Source: SAR86 cluster bacterium
GTDB lineage: Bacteria; Pseudomonadota; Gammaproteobacteria; Magnimaribacterales; Magnimaribacteraceae
Assembly: GCA_022447065.1 (NCBI GenBank)
Contig: JAKUUM010000002.1
Location: 1-64,000, forward strand
DNA length: 64,000 nt
Direction: 5' to 3'
Below are positions 57,801-64,000 of this stretch, in pieces; position 1 is the first letter of the stretch; the number at the start of each line of letters is the position of its first letter. A program made the position numbers and the translations under genes. The notes under the pieces are model-generated. The model saw only the letters and a program-made list of their open reading frames with translations. It was not told the DNA's origin and ran no database searches.

Positions 57801-58865
57801 ATGTTAAAAATTGAACTGCTTCAACCCCCAAGAAGTAACCAACAATCTGGGGGTTACTTGTTTAACGAAAATATAACTAAGCTTCTGAAAGAAAAAGGAA
57901 TCTGTAAGTTAGTAGAAGTAAAAAAAGAAAACCTTATTGAATATATATCAGAGGCTTCCTTCAAAAGAGTTGTTATTGTTTTAGATAGTATTTATCTTCA
58001 ATTCATAGATTTTTCTGAAATAAAACCTTTGTTGAGAGAAGAAAACCTTAAAATTATTCTCTTATTACACTTGTTACCAAGTAGTGACTTAGATAAAGAA
58101 TCGTTTGATAATCAAATATTAAAAAAATTGAACTCTAGAGAGTTAGCCTGGATTAAGCAAAGTAATTTAGTAATTATAGTTACTGGCAGCAGTTACAAGA
58201 AAGAACTTTTAAAACATCGTGTTTGTTCTTCAAGAGTTAAAGTTGTCAACCCAGGTCAAGAAAGCTATCCATTTAAGACTATTAAAGTTGGAGAATCTAA
58301 AAAAATCCATTATCCGATAAAAGGCATTAGTGTTGGTACTATATCGCCAAGGAAAAACCAAATTCTCCTTGTGGACATGCTTTCAAAAATTAATCCAAAG
58401 TTATATCGATGGACCTTTATAGGAAACAAACAGTTATTTCCTGAATATACTAAAAAGGTAATGAATATGGCAAATAAGGGTAACTGGAAAGCTAGCTTAT
58501 TTTTTGTTGGTCAAGTTCATCATTCCAAGGTACTAATGAGTCTTACTGATTCGGATCTTTTTGTATCTACTTCAGTAAAAGAATCTTATGGCATGTCCGT
58601 AGCTGAAGCTTGCTCTGTAGGTTTACCTGTTTTGTCATTTAATACAGGCGATTTTTCTAGTTGGGTAAAACATAATCAGAATGGATATTTAATTGATCAA
58701 GATGATATTCGGGGTATGCAAAATAAATTAAATGATGTTATTAGTGATTTAAGTATATTGACTGGTTTGAAGGATGTAGCTAAAAAAAATAGTTCAGGAA
58801 TTCATTTTCCAACTTGGGAAGAAAGTAGTACAAAATTAGAAAAAATCTGTCGAACAATTTACTAA
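57801..58865 (+). CDS. Glycosyltransferase family 4 protein
   Basis: About 354 residues from the ATG at 57801 (MLKIELLQPPRSNQQSGGYLFNENI in outline); a TTG start at 57750 would overlap the previous gene and adds unrelated residues. The GT-B fold is supported by the GGYLFN start loop, the second-domain opening GTISPRKNQILLVDML, and the nucleotide-sugar motif SVKESYGMSVAEACSVGLPVLSF near residue 260 with a canonical E-x7-E spacing. Donor and acceptor are unknown. It sits between the RibD-like gene and the dehydrogenase, within the coupled cluster. Confidence 0.9.
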   Translation: MLKIELLQPPRSNQQSGGYLFNENITKLLKEKGICKLVEVKKENLIEYISEASFKRVVIVLDSIYLQFIDFSEIKPLLREENLKIILLLHLLPSSDLDKESFDNQILKKLNSRELAWIKQSNLVIIVTGSSYKKELLKHRVCSSRVKVVNPGQESYPFKTIKVGESKKIHYPIKGISVGTISPRKNQILLVDMLSKINPKLYRWTFIGNKQLFPEYTKKVMNMANKGNWKASLFFVGQVHHSKVLMSLTDSDLFVSTSVKESYGMSVAEACSVGLPVLSFNTGDFSSWVKHNQNGYLIDQDDIRGMQNKLNDVISDLSILTGLKDVAKKNSSGIHFPTWEESSTKLEKICRTIY

Positions 58866-58867
58866 AA

Positions 58868-59842
58868 ATGCAATCATTAAGTTATTGGGTTGTTAAAGCC
58901 AACGAAGGTGAGATAAGAGAAGCAAAGCTTTTTGAAAAAAAGGAAAGCACATTAGTTAAAACATTATTATCTGGAGTAAGCACAGGAACTGAAAAACTAG
59001 TTGGGAAAGGCAATGTGCCAAGATCGGCATTTAATTTTATGTCCGTTCCTTATATGAAAGGAAATTTTGATCTTCCAATTAAGTATGGATACAGCTTGGT
59101 AGGAGAACCGCAGAGTGGTGATTACAAAGGCTCAAGGATTTTCGTTATGCACCCTCATCAAAATTTATGTTTTGTATCCAATGAAGATTTATTTATTTTA
59201 CCAGATGAAATTTCGAACGAAAAAGCTATTTTGATTCCCAATATGGAAACTGCTTTAAATGCCATTTGGGATGCGGAACTTAAACAAAAGGATCGCATAG
59301 GTATTGTGGGAGCTGGTACTTTAGGAATTTCTGTTGGGTTTGTTCTTGCAGCAAAGGACTTTAATTTCGTTATGATAGAGAAAAATACAAAACGTCTAAA
59401 AGACTCATTGGAACTTAAATGGATCCCGCTCTCAAAATCAGAAGCCAGTAATCAAACCCAATCTTACGATATAATATTTCATACATCTGGTTCTTCTCAA
59501 GGACTACAAAGATCAATAGATCTAGGAGGGTTTGAGAGTAGAGTTATTGATTTAAGTTGGTATGGATCAAATAAAGTCAACCTTAATCTGGGAGAGTCTT
59601 TCCATTGGGAGAGGAAGAAAATTATTTCTTCCCAAGTTTCTCACATAGCACTTCCAAAAAGAAAGCTGATAAAAAAGAAAGATAGACTGAAAGAGGTTAT
59701 TGACCTATTGAGAGATCCTGTTTTAAATAAGTTTAGAAGACATGAAGTAGGATTTAATAACTTACCTAGATTTATGAAACAGTTATATGCTAATAAAGAT
59801 GTTGGGTGGTCGCCAATAATTAACTATCAAAATATAAGCTAA
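58868..59842 (+). CDS. Zinc-less MDR (alcohol dehydrogenase-like) oxidoreductase
   Basis: A 324-residue medium-chain dehydrogenase/reductase. The GroES-like half has SGVSTGTEKLVGKG and KYGYSLVGE; the Rossmann half has IGIVGAGTLGISVGFVLA near residue 147. The catalytic Cys/His zinc ligands and the four-Cys structural zinc loop of classical ADH are not apparent. It resembles the group often labelled zinc-binding alcohol dehydrogenase near pterin-synthase-like genes. It starts 2 bases after the glycosyltransferase and overlaps the next gene by 1 base. The substrate is unknown. Confidence 0.85.
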   Translation: MQSLSYWVVKANEGEIREAKLFEKKESTLVKTLLSGVSTGTEKLVGKGNVPRSAFNFMSVPYMKGNFDLPIKYGYSLVGEPQSGDYKGSRIFVMHPHQNLCFVSNEDLFILPDEISNEKAILIPNMETALNAIWDAELKQKDRIGIVGAGTLGISVGFVLAAKDFNFVMIEKNTKRLKDSLELKWIPLSKSEASNQTQSYDIIFHTSGSSQGLQRSIDLGGFESRVIDLSWYGSNKVNLNLGESFHWERKKIISSQVSHIALPKRKLIKKKDRLKEVIDLLRDPVLNKFRRHEVGFNNLPRFMKQLYANKDVGWSPIINYQNIS

Positions 59843-60219
59843 TGTACAGTTTAGCAGTTAACGATTTTTTTATGGTAGCCCATAGCTTAAAAGGAGAAGA
59901 GTTTGGTGTTGCTCAAAATCTGCATGGCGCAACTTTTGAAATTACTACTGAGTACAAAGTTGAAAAACTTAATTATTCAGGAGTAGTTATTGACGTTACC
60001 GTTGCAACAGAAATTTTAAAAAAGGTTACAACCACATTAAATTATAAGAATTTAGACGAATTAAAAGAATTTAAAAAATTAAATACAACTATGGAGGTAC
60101 TCTGCGAGTATATTCACAACCAAATTTCAAAACATTTGTCAGGAGATTTTGAAGGCACTCTAAAAGTTGTTATTAAAGAAAGTCCGTTAGCTCATTGTTC
60201 TTATGAAAATAAAATCTAA
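59842..60219 (+). CDS. 6-pyruvoyl-tetrahydropterin synthase / QueD-fold protein with altered active site
   Basis: A 125-residue protein with the T-fold pattern of PTPS/QueD: FFMVAHSL (His14), NLHGATFEI (His28), SGVVIDVTVATEILKKV, NTTMEVLCEYIHNQI and VVIKESPLAHCSY. In canonical enzymes the central motif is C-x3-HGH, giving a catalytic Cys and two zinc His. Here it is A-x3-HGA, so the Cys and the third zinc His are both absent. The reaction is therefore probably not the standard pyruvoyl- or carboxy-tetrahydropterin one. It is the last gene of the coupled cluster. Confidence 0.85.
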   Translation: MYSLAVNDFFMVAHSLKGEEFGVAQNLHGATFEITTEYKVEKLNYSGVVIDVTVATEILKKVTTTLNYKNLDELKEFKKLNTTMEVLCEYIHNQISKHLSGDFEGTLKVVIKESPLAHCSYENKI

Positions 60220-60276
60220 ACTCCACTTAGCCATATTGCTTCAACTGTAACCGGTGATGTAATTTACTATGACTAG

Positions 60277-60951
60277 TTAATTTGACTCTTGAATGGAGGT
60301 TTCCATAGATTTTTTTGCTAACTCAGCTGCTCCAGTATCAGGGTATTCTTGGATCAATTTGGAGAAGTGAGAAGTTGCGGCTTCTTCATTTAACAAAATT
60401 CTTTCAATTACTCCTAATTTATAAAGTGAATCAGGAGCTCGATTGTGTTCACTGAATTCTTCGGTAACTACTAAGTAATTCTCTCTTGCATCTTCTAATA
60501 GATCCTGAGCTAAATATAGTTCTCCAGACCAGAAATAAGCATCCGCAGAATAATTTCCTTCAGGAAAATAAATTATTAACTTTCTAAAAGCTTCTAATGC
60601 TTCTGAGTATCTGGAAGCATTAAATAACTCCAGAGCTTTCTTGTATAAATCAATTTCTTCGGAAAAGGATTGATTAGAAGTGTTTAAACTCTCATTGTCT
60701 AAGTCTTCTAACTCATCAGAAAGCAAGTCGTGCAATCTTTTGTCTAAGTCTAGATATCTTTGTTGCTGGAGTTCTTGATAGCGCTCAATTAAATAAGTGT
60801 TTTCTTCTACGAGACCTCTAAGCGTGGCTATTTCTTGTTCTAGAGCATTGAGTTTCTGGTAAATCAGATCCAAAGGTTCTTCTTCATCGGAATAAGAATG
60901 AAGCGAAAGTACTAAAGCAAATACAAAATATAAACGAATTAATTTCTTCAA
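60277..60951 (-). CDS. cpoB: Tol-Pal associated periplasmic TPR protein CpoB (YbgF)
   Basis: Coordinates outer-membrane constriction with wall synthesis at division. It has 224 residues: a signal peptide (about 1-22), an N-terminal coiled coil (about 28-75) that trimerises and contacts TolA, and a C-terminal TPR domain (about 100-220) with LYKKALELFNASRYSEALEAFRKLI-like repeats (outline) and FPEGNYSADAYFWSGELY. It follows pal by 14 bases, completing tolQRAB-pal-cpoB. Confidence 0.95.
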   Translation of the reverse strand: MKKLIRLYFVFALVLSLHSYSDEEEPLDLIYQKLNALEQEIATLRGLVEENTYLIERYQELQQQRYLDLDKRLHDLLSDELEDLDNESLNTSNQSFSEEIDLYKKALELFNASRYSEALEAFRKLIIYFPEGNYSADAYFWSGELYLAQDLLEDARENYLVVTEEFSEHNRAPDSLYKLGVIERILLNEEAATSHFSKLIQEYPDTGAAELAKKSMETSIQESN

Positions 60952-60965
60952 ATAGTTTTTAAAAT

Positions 60966-61436
60966 TTAAAGTACTTTAATTTCAGCCCTTCTATTTTTAC
61001 CCCACGCGGCTTCATTGGAGCCGTAAGCAACTGGTTTTTCCTCTCCATAACTAACCGTTGTTAATTTGCTGGAAGCAACACCATTTACACGAAGTAATTC
61101 TGAAACAGCATTTGCTCTCTTCTCTCCTAAGGCTAAGTTGTATTCTCTTGTACCCCTTTCATCACAATGACCTTCTATTCTAACCCTAGCCGAAAGATTC
61201 GATTTCATTGCATTTGCCAATTCACGAATTTCTAAAATAGCGGAAGCACTAAGATCATACTTGTCATAGTCAAAATATATCGTTCCTTCTTCTATTGCGT
61301 CAGCTTCTGAGTACTGAGTTTCGGAAACTACAGAAACTATAGTTGCATCAACTGCCCGATCGACGGAAACTGAAGCACAACCACTAAAAGAACATATTAT
61401 GGCGGCAATGACTAAAAACTCTTGAAATAGACTCAT
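60966..61436 (-). CDS. pal: Peptidoglycan-associated lipoprotein Pal
   Basis: Anchors the outer membrane to the wall. The ATG at 61436 is chosen: AAGGAG precedes it and a lipoprotein signal with lipobox FSGC follows. The longer frame up to 61544 would overlap tolB. The 156-residue protein has the OmpA-like domain: IYFDYDKYDLSASA, VRIEGHCDERGTREYNLALGEKRANAV (outline) and a GKNRRAEI ending, with the Asp and Arg that bind diaminopimelate. Confidence 0.97.
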   Translation of the reverse strand: MSLFQEFLVIAAIICSFSGCASVSVDRAVDATIVSVVSETQYSEADAIEEGTIYFDYDKYDLSASAILEIRELANAMKSNLSARVRIEGHCDERGTREYNLALGEKRANAVSELLRVNGVASSKLTTVSYGEEKPVAYGSNEAAWGKNRRAEIKVL

Positions 61437-61471
61437 ATCTAGCTCCTTATGCTCAATTATACTTTCTTTGT

Positions 61472-62809
61472 TTAAAATAACCTCCTCGAATTTATCAGCC
61501 TTTGTAGAGGTGACCAGTCGAAAGCTTTTAATAACGGAGACCAACTGGGCCCTGATACTTCACCTGAACTAGTTGGTAGAACAAACCGTGTTTTTCCATC
61601 TATTGATATACCAGCCAGAATATTTTTTTCATCTTTTTTCGTTGCGTAAATTATTACCTTTCCATTTGGAGAAATTGTTGGAGATTCATCTAATTGGGTA
61701 TCCGTTAATATCCTCAGCTTGCCTGTTCTTAAATTCTGAACCGCTATGTGAAACAGGCCTTCTCTCCTGTGCACGAATATAAAACTTCTACCATCTGGCG
61801 TGTATCTAGCTCTTGCGTTATAAGTTCCTTCAAAAGTTTTTCTTCTAATCTTCCTACTAGAAACTGTTATTTCATATATCTGCGGCGAGCCGCTTCGATT
61901 GGATGTAAATATTATTTTCCTTCCATCAGGTGACCAGTCGGGTTCTGTATCAATGCCAATATGGTCGGTTAATTGTTTCCAAGTATTTTTCTTCACTTCG
62001 TAAAGGTAAATATCTGGATTGTCTCCTTTAGAAAGGACTGCAGAAAGATACTTATCAGTTGGAGACCAATTGGGGGAGCTATTAATTCCTTTTTCCGATT
62101 TTAAAGCTTTTCTTTTTCCCGTATAAAGCTCTTGAATAAAAATTCTTGAAGTACCTTCCTCAAATGAAACATAAGCCAAGCTTCTACCATCAGAAGACCA
62201 ATCCGGAGACATCAAAGGTTCTACAGAGGAAAAGAGTACCGAATCATTTCTGCCATCTATGTCAGCCACTTTGAGAAAATATTTACCCCGAGTGGAATTT
62301 TCTTTATTTATATAAGAAATTTTGGTTGAAAAAATTCCTGGTAAGCCATTTATTTCTTTATAAATTCTATCGCTAATAACATGTGCCAAAGAGTTTAAAT
62401 AAGAAATTGAACCTGAACTAATAGATCGTTGTATTACTTTCTCTCTAGTTACGTTGACAATGGAAAAATTCACTATTACTTCTTCTGGCATTTCACCTTG
62501 AGAAGCTGAACCTACAACAAGATAATCAACTTTTAAAAGTTTCCAATCCCTATAAAGGATTTCTTTTTCATTTTTTGGAAGGCTTAGCATTTCTTTAGTT
62601 GACAAGGCTTCAAACTCTCCAAAAGACTCAAGGTCGGACGAAATAATTTGATTTAAATATTCTCTAGGAGGATCTTGTAAATTCCATGAAATAGGCACTA
62701 TGGCTATGCGAATTGGATCTGTTATACCTTCGGTGATCTCTATTCTTAATTGCGCTATTAGAAAAGAACTAAAAAAAATCAATAAAATCAGGCAGATTCT
62801 ATTTATCAT
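61472..62809 (-). CDS. tolB: Tol-Pal system translocation protein TolB
   Basis: Periplasmic protein of 445 residues: signal peptide (about 1-19), N-terminal alpha/beta domain, then a six-bladed propeller with DWSSDGRSLAYVSFE, NWSPTDKYLSAVLS, DWSPDGRKIIFTSNRSG and similar blades. It shuttles between TolA and Pal. The C-terminus extends some 15 residues beyond the usual WSP ending (FDWSPLQRLINSRRLF), a small lineage-specific tail. It lies 3 bases after tolA. Confidence 0.97.
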   Translation of the reverse strand: MINRICLILLIFFSSFLIAQLRIEITEGITDPIRIAIVPISWNLQDPPREYLNQIISSDLESFGEFEALSTKEMLSLPKNEKEILYRDWKLLKVDYLVVGSASQGEMPEEVIVNFSIVNVTREKVIQRSISSGSISYLNSLAHVISDRIYKEINGLPGIFSTKISYINKENSTRGKYFLKVADIDGRNDSVLFSSVEPLMSPDWSSDGRSLAYVSFEEGTSRIFIQELYTGKRKALKSEKGINSSPNWSPTDKYLSAVLSKGDNPDIYLYEVKKNTWKQLTDHIGIDTEPDWSPDGRKIIFTSNRSGSPQIYEITVSSRKIRRKTFEGTYNARARYTPDGRSFIFVHRREGLFHIAVQNLRTGKLRILTDTQLDESPTISPNGKVIIYATKKDEKNILAGISIDGKTRFVLPTSSGEVSGPSWSPLLKAFDWSPLQRLINSRRLF

Positions 62810-62812
62810 TTT

Positions 62813-63424
62813 CTAATTTTTAGGATTAAACACTAAGGTAAAATTTCTAAAGTGAGCATCAAATAATTTTCTACTCATGTTTAGACCTTCGAATTTAATA
62901 ACTTTCTCAACTGCATCAAGAGCTGAATTGTCAAAAGCTTCATTACCGCTGCTTTTAGTTAACCTTATTCCTACAATTTCTCCAGTTGGAACCAACATAA
63001 TAGTTAGTTCAGAAGTCATTCCTTTTATTGTTGAAGAAGGTTGTTTCCAATTGATCATTACTTGCTGTCTAATGAGATTCGAAAAAATTGAAATTTCTTC
63101 TACTGAGCTCAAAGATTCTCTCTTCATTATTTGTTCCATCAGGAGATTTTTTTCAATCTCGATGGTTTCTATCTCGATTTTAGTATCAGCAGCTTGAATA
63201 GGAGGAGAAGTGATTATAGGTTCTCTATTAATAACCTTCTTTATCTTTTTTAGGTTATTTTTTTTTGTAATACTTTGAGGCCTTTCAAAGACTAAATACG
63301 CAGGCATAGGATCTACCTTATTCAGAGAGTAAAGACTCTCTATTTGAAAGAAATTAGCAAAAGCAAGCACTAAACCCATGTGAAGAATTACCGATATGGA
63401 TAAGCCTGCGTAATAATTTTGCAT
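62813..63424 (-). CDS. tolA: TolA (TonB-like C-terminal domain, short form)
   Basis: A 203-residue inner-membrane protein that spans the periplasm. It has one N-terminal transmembrane segment (about 7-27), a short basic helical middle (about 50-105) and a C-terminal TolA/TonB-fold domain (about 110-200) with NWKQPSSTIKGMTSELTIMLVPTGEIVG in outline. It is roughly half the length of E. coli TolA because the long Ala/Lys-rich helix is very short. It overlaps tolR by 1 base. Confidence 0.9.
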   Translation of the reverse strand: MQNYYAGLSISVILHMGLVLAFANFFQIESLYSLNKVDPMPAYLVFERPQSITKKNNLKKIKKVINREPIITSPPIQAADTKIEIETIEIEKNLLMEQIMKRESLSSVEEISIFSNLIRQQVMINWKQPSSTIKGMTSELTIMLVPTGEIVGIRLTKSSGNEAFDNSALDAVEKVIKFEGLNMSRKLFDAHFRNFTLVFNPKN

Positions 63425-63852
63425 TATTCTTTTAAAGGGGCCTGAGTTATTAAACCCACGTCTTGCGCTCCAGAAGCCTGAAGGACAGACATTAGTTCCA
63501 TTACCTTCTGATACTTAACATTACCATCCCCCCTTACAACCACCTGTAAAGAAGGATTAGCTGTTAAAATTTTTTCTACTTGTATAGAAAGATCCTTCAA
63601 ATTAAGTGGTATATCTTTACTTGATTGAGTCTCAAGAAAAAATACCCCGTCAAATCTAATTGAAATAATAAGTGGATCACTTTTTTCTCTAGGCAGAGGC
63701 TCTGATAGAGTTTCTGGAAGGTTTACTAATATCCCCTGAACCATTAAAGGTGCTGCAATCATAAAGACCACTAGTAGTACCAACATAACATCAATATAAG
63801 GAACAACATTGATTTCAGAAAGTAGTTTTCTTCTACGCCTACGTGAACTCAT
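63424..63852 (-). CDS. tolR: TolR
   Basis: ExbD/TolR-family partner of TolQ, 142 residues. The cytoplasmic basic lead (SSRRRRRKLLSEINVVPYIDVMLVLL in outline) runs into the single transmembrane helix with the proton-channel Asp in PYIDVMLVLLVVFM. A periplasmic domain follows, with VVVRGDGNVKYQKVMELM and the QDVGLITQ ending. It overlaps tolQ by 2 bases. Confidence 0.98.
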   Translation of the reverse strand: MSSRRRRRKLLSEINVVPYIDVMLVLLVVFMIAAPLMVQGILVNLPETLSEPLPREKSDPLIISIRFDGVFFLETQSSKDIPLNLKDLSIQVEKILTANPSLQVVVRGDGNVKYQKVMELMSVLQASGAQDVGLITQAPLKE

Positions 63853-64000
63853 TTCTTATAAACATCTCGATGTAAAACAATGGAGAATTCATCCATAAAA
63901 TCTTCAAAATTCGAGATAAGTGCTTCAACCGAAGTTGTGTATCGGTTGTAAGCTATCAAAGCAGGGATAGCTGCAAATAATCCTATAGCAGTAGCAATAA
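63849..64000 (-). CDS. tolQ: TolQ (partial, 5' part outside window)
   Basis: About 50 C-terminal residues read from the window edge to the TGA at 63851-63849. The segment ATAIGLFAAIPALIAYNRY is the last transmembrane helix of TolQ with the typical Thr and Pro, followed by NFEDFMDEFSIVLHRDVYKK. With TolR it forms the proton-driven motor of the Tol-Pal system. Confidence 0.95.
   Translation of the reverse strand, partial: IATAIGLFAAIPALIAYNRYTTSVEALISNFEDFMDEFSIVLHRDVYKK

Noticed and set aside
60220-60276. Bidirectional terminator between the cluster and cpoB
   Set aside because: No stem of convincing length with a T-run could be built in this 57-base gap.
61437-61544. Longer N-terminus for Pal
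   Set aside because: It would overlap tolB and hide the lipoprotein signal; the ATG at 61436 has a good ribosome binding site and lipobox.

Overview
The window reads as one continuous piece of chromosome from a low-GC, compactly organised gammaproteobacterium. Several gene orders are typical of that class: sdhCDAB with sucCD, murJ-ribF-ileS-lspA-ispH, iscRSUA-fdx-iscX-ndk-rodZ-ispG-hisS-yfgM-bamB-der, dapA-bamC-purC, bepA-tusA-perM-bcp and tolQRAB-pal-cpoB. The AT-rich sequence, tiny intergenic gaps, many stop/start overlaps and a TonB-dependent receptor suggest a streamlined marine lineage such as SAR86 or a relative. That last step is inference; no rRNA is present to settle it. I found no insertion sequence, CRISPR array or complete prophage, and no gene-free stretch longer than 300 bases.

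Layout. 1-4811 (minus) holds the start of a membrane protein, groESL with a heat-shock-type promoter, fxsA, an AmpG-like permease and yajQ. 4896-7438 (plus) is a vitamin B12 unit: cobalamin riboswitch, BtuB-like receptor and corrinoid adenosyltransferase. 7439-17840 (minus) carries ampD, a six-EF-hand exported protein, ispH, lspA, ileS, ribF, murJ, msrB, a fatty acid desaturase and an acyltransferase. 17862-20570 (plus) has a MATE exporter, a TusA-like protein and an NADP-dependent reductase. 20576-40668 (minus) is a long run: a crotonase, sucDC, a wrecked lpd, sdhBADC, an MFS transporter, a prolyl oligopeptidase-type peptidase, der through rodZ, ndk, and the isc operon with an IscR-type operator. 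40877-45783 (plus) is a three-gene 2-oxoacid:acceptor oxidoreductase operon. 45787-53400 has purC, bamC, dapA, bcp, perM, a TusA-like gene, bepA, a HIT protein and small hypotheticals, followed by tRNA-Lys. 53627-60219 (plus) is a tightly coupled seven-gene cluster of unknown purpose. 60277-64000 (minus) is the Tol-Pal system.

Two stories stand out. First, the usual sucA and sucB genes are missing between sdhB and sucC, and lpd there is a pseudogene (large internal deletion plus a nonsense codon). About 17 kb away, a korC-korA-korB operon sits between iscR and purC. It resembles a 2-oxoglutarate:NADP+/ferredoxin oxidoreductase, so the TCA step from 2-oxoglutarate to succinyl-CoA may have been handed from the lipoate-dependent complex to an iron-sulfur enzyme placed beside the Fe-S assembly genes. 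Its FAD/Fe-S subunit carries an N-terminal domain that looks like the DUF6538 arm of tyrosine integrases, a very unexpected fusion.

Second, the 53.6-60.2 kb cluster combines a CDP-alcohol phosphatidyltransferase, a methyltransferase, a membrane sulfatase/phosphotransferase-like enzyme, a RibD-reductase-like protein, a glycosyltransferase, a zinc-less MDR dehydrogenase and a pterin-synthase-fold protein lacking canonical active-site residues. It is the best candidate here for an undescribed pathway, perhaps a modified pteridine- or pyrimidine-derived glycoconjugate, but the product cannot be read from sequence.
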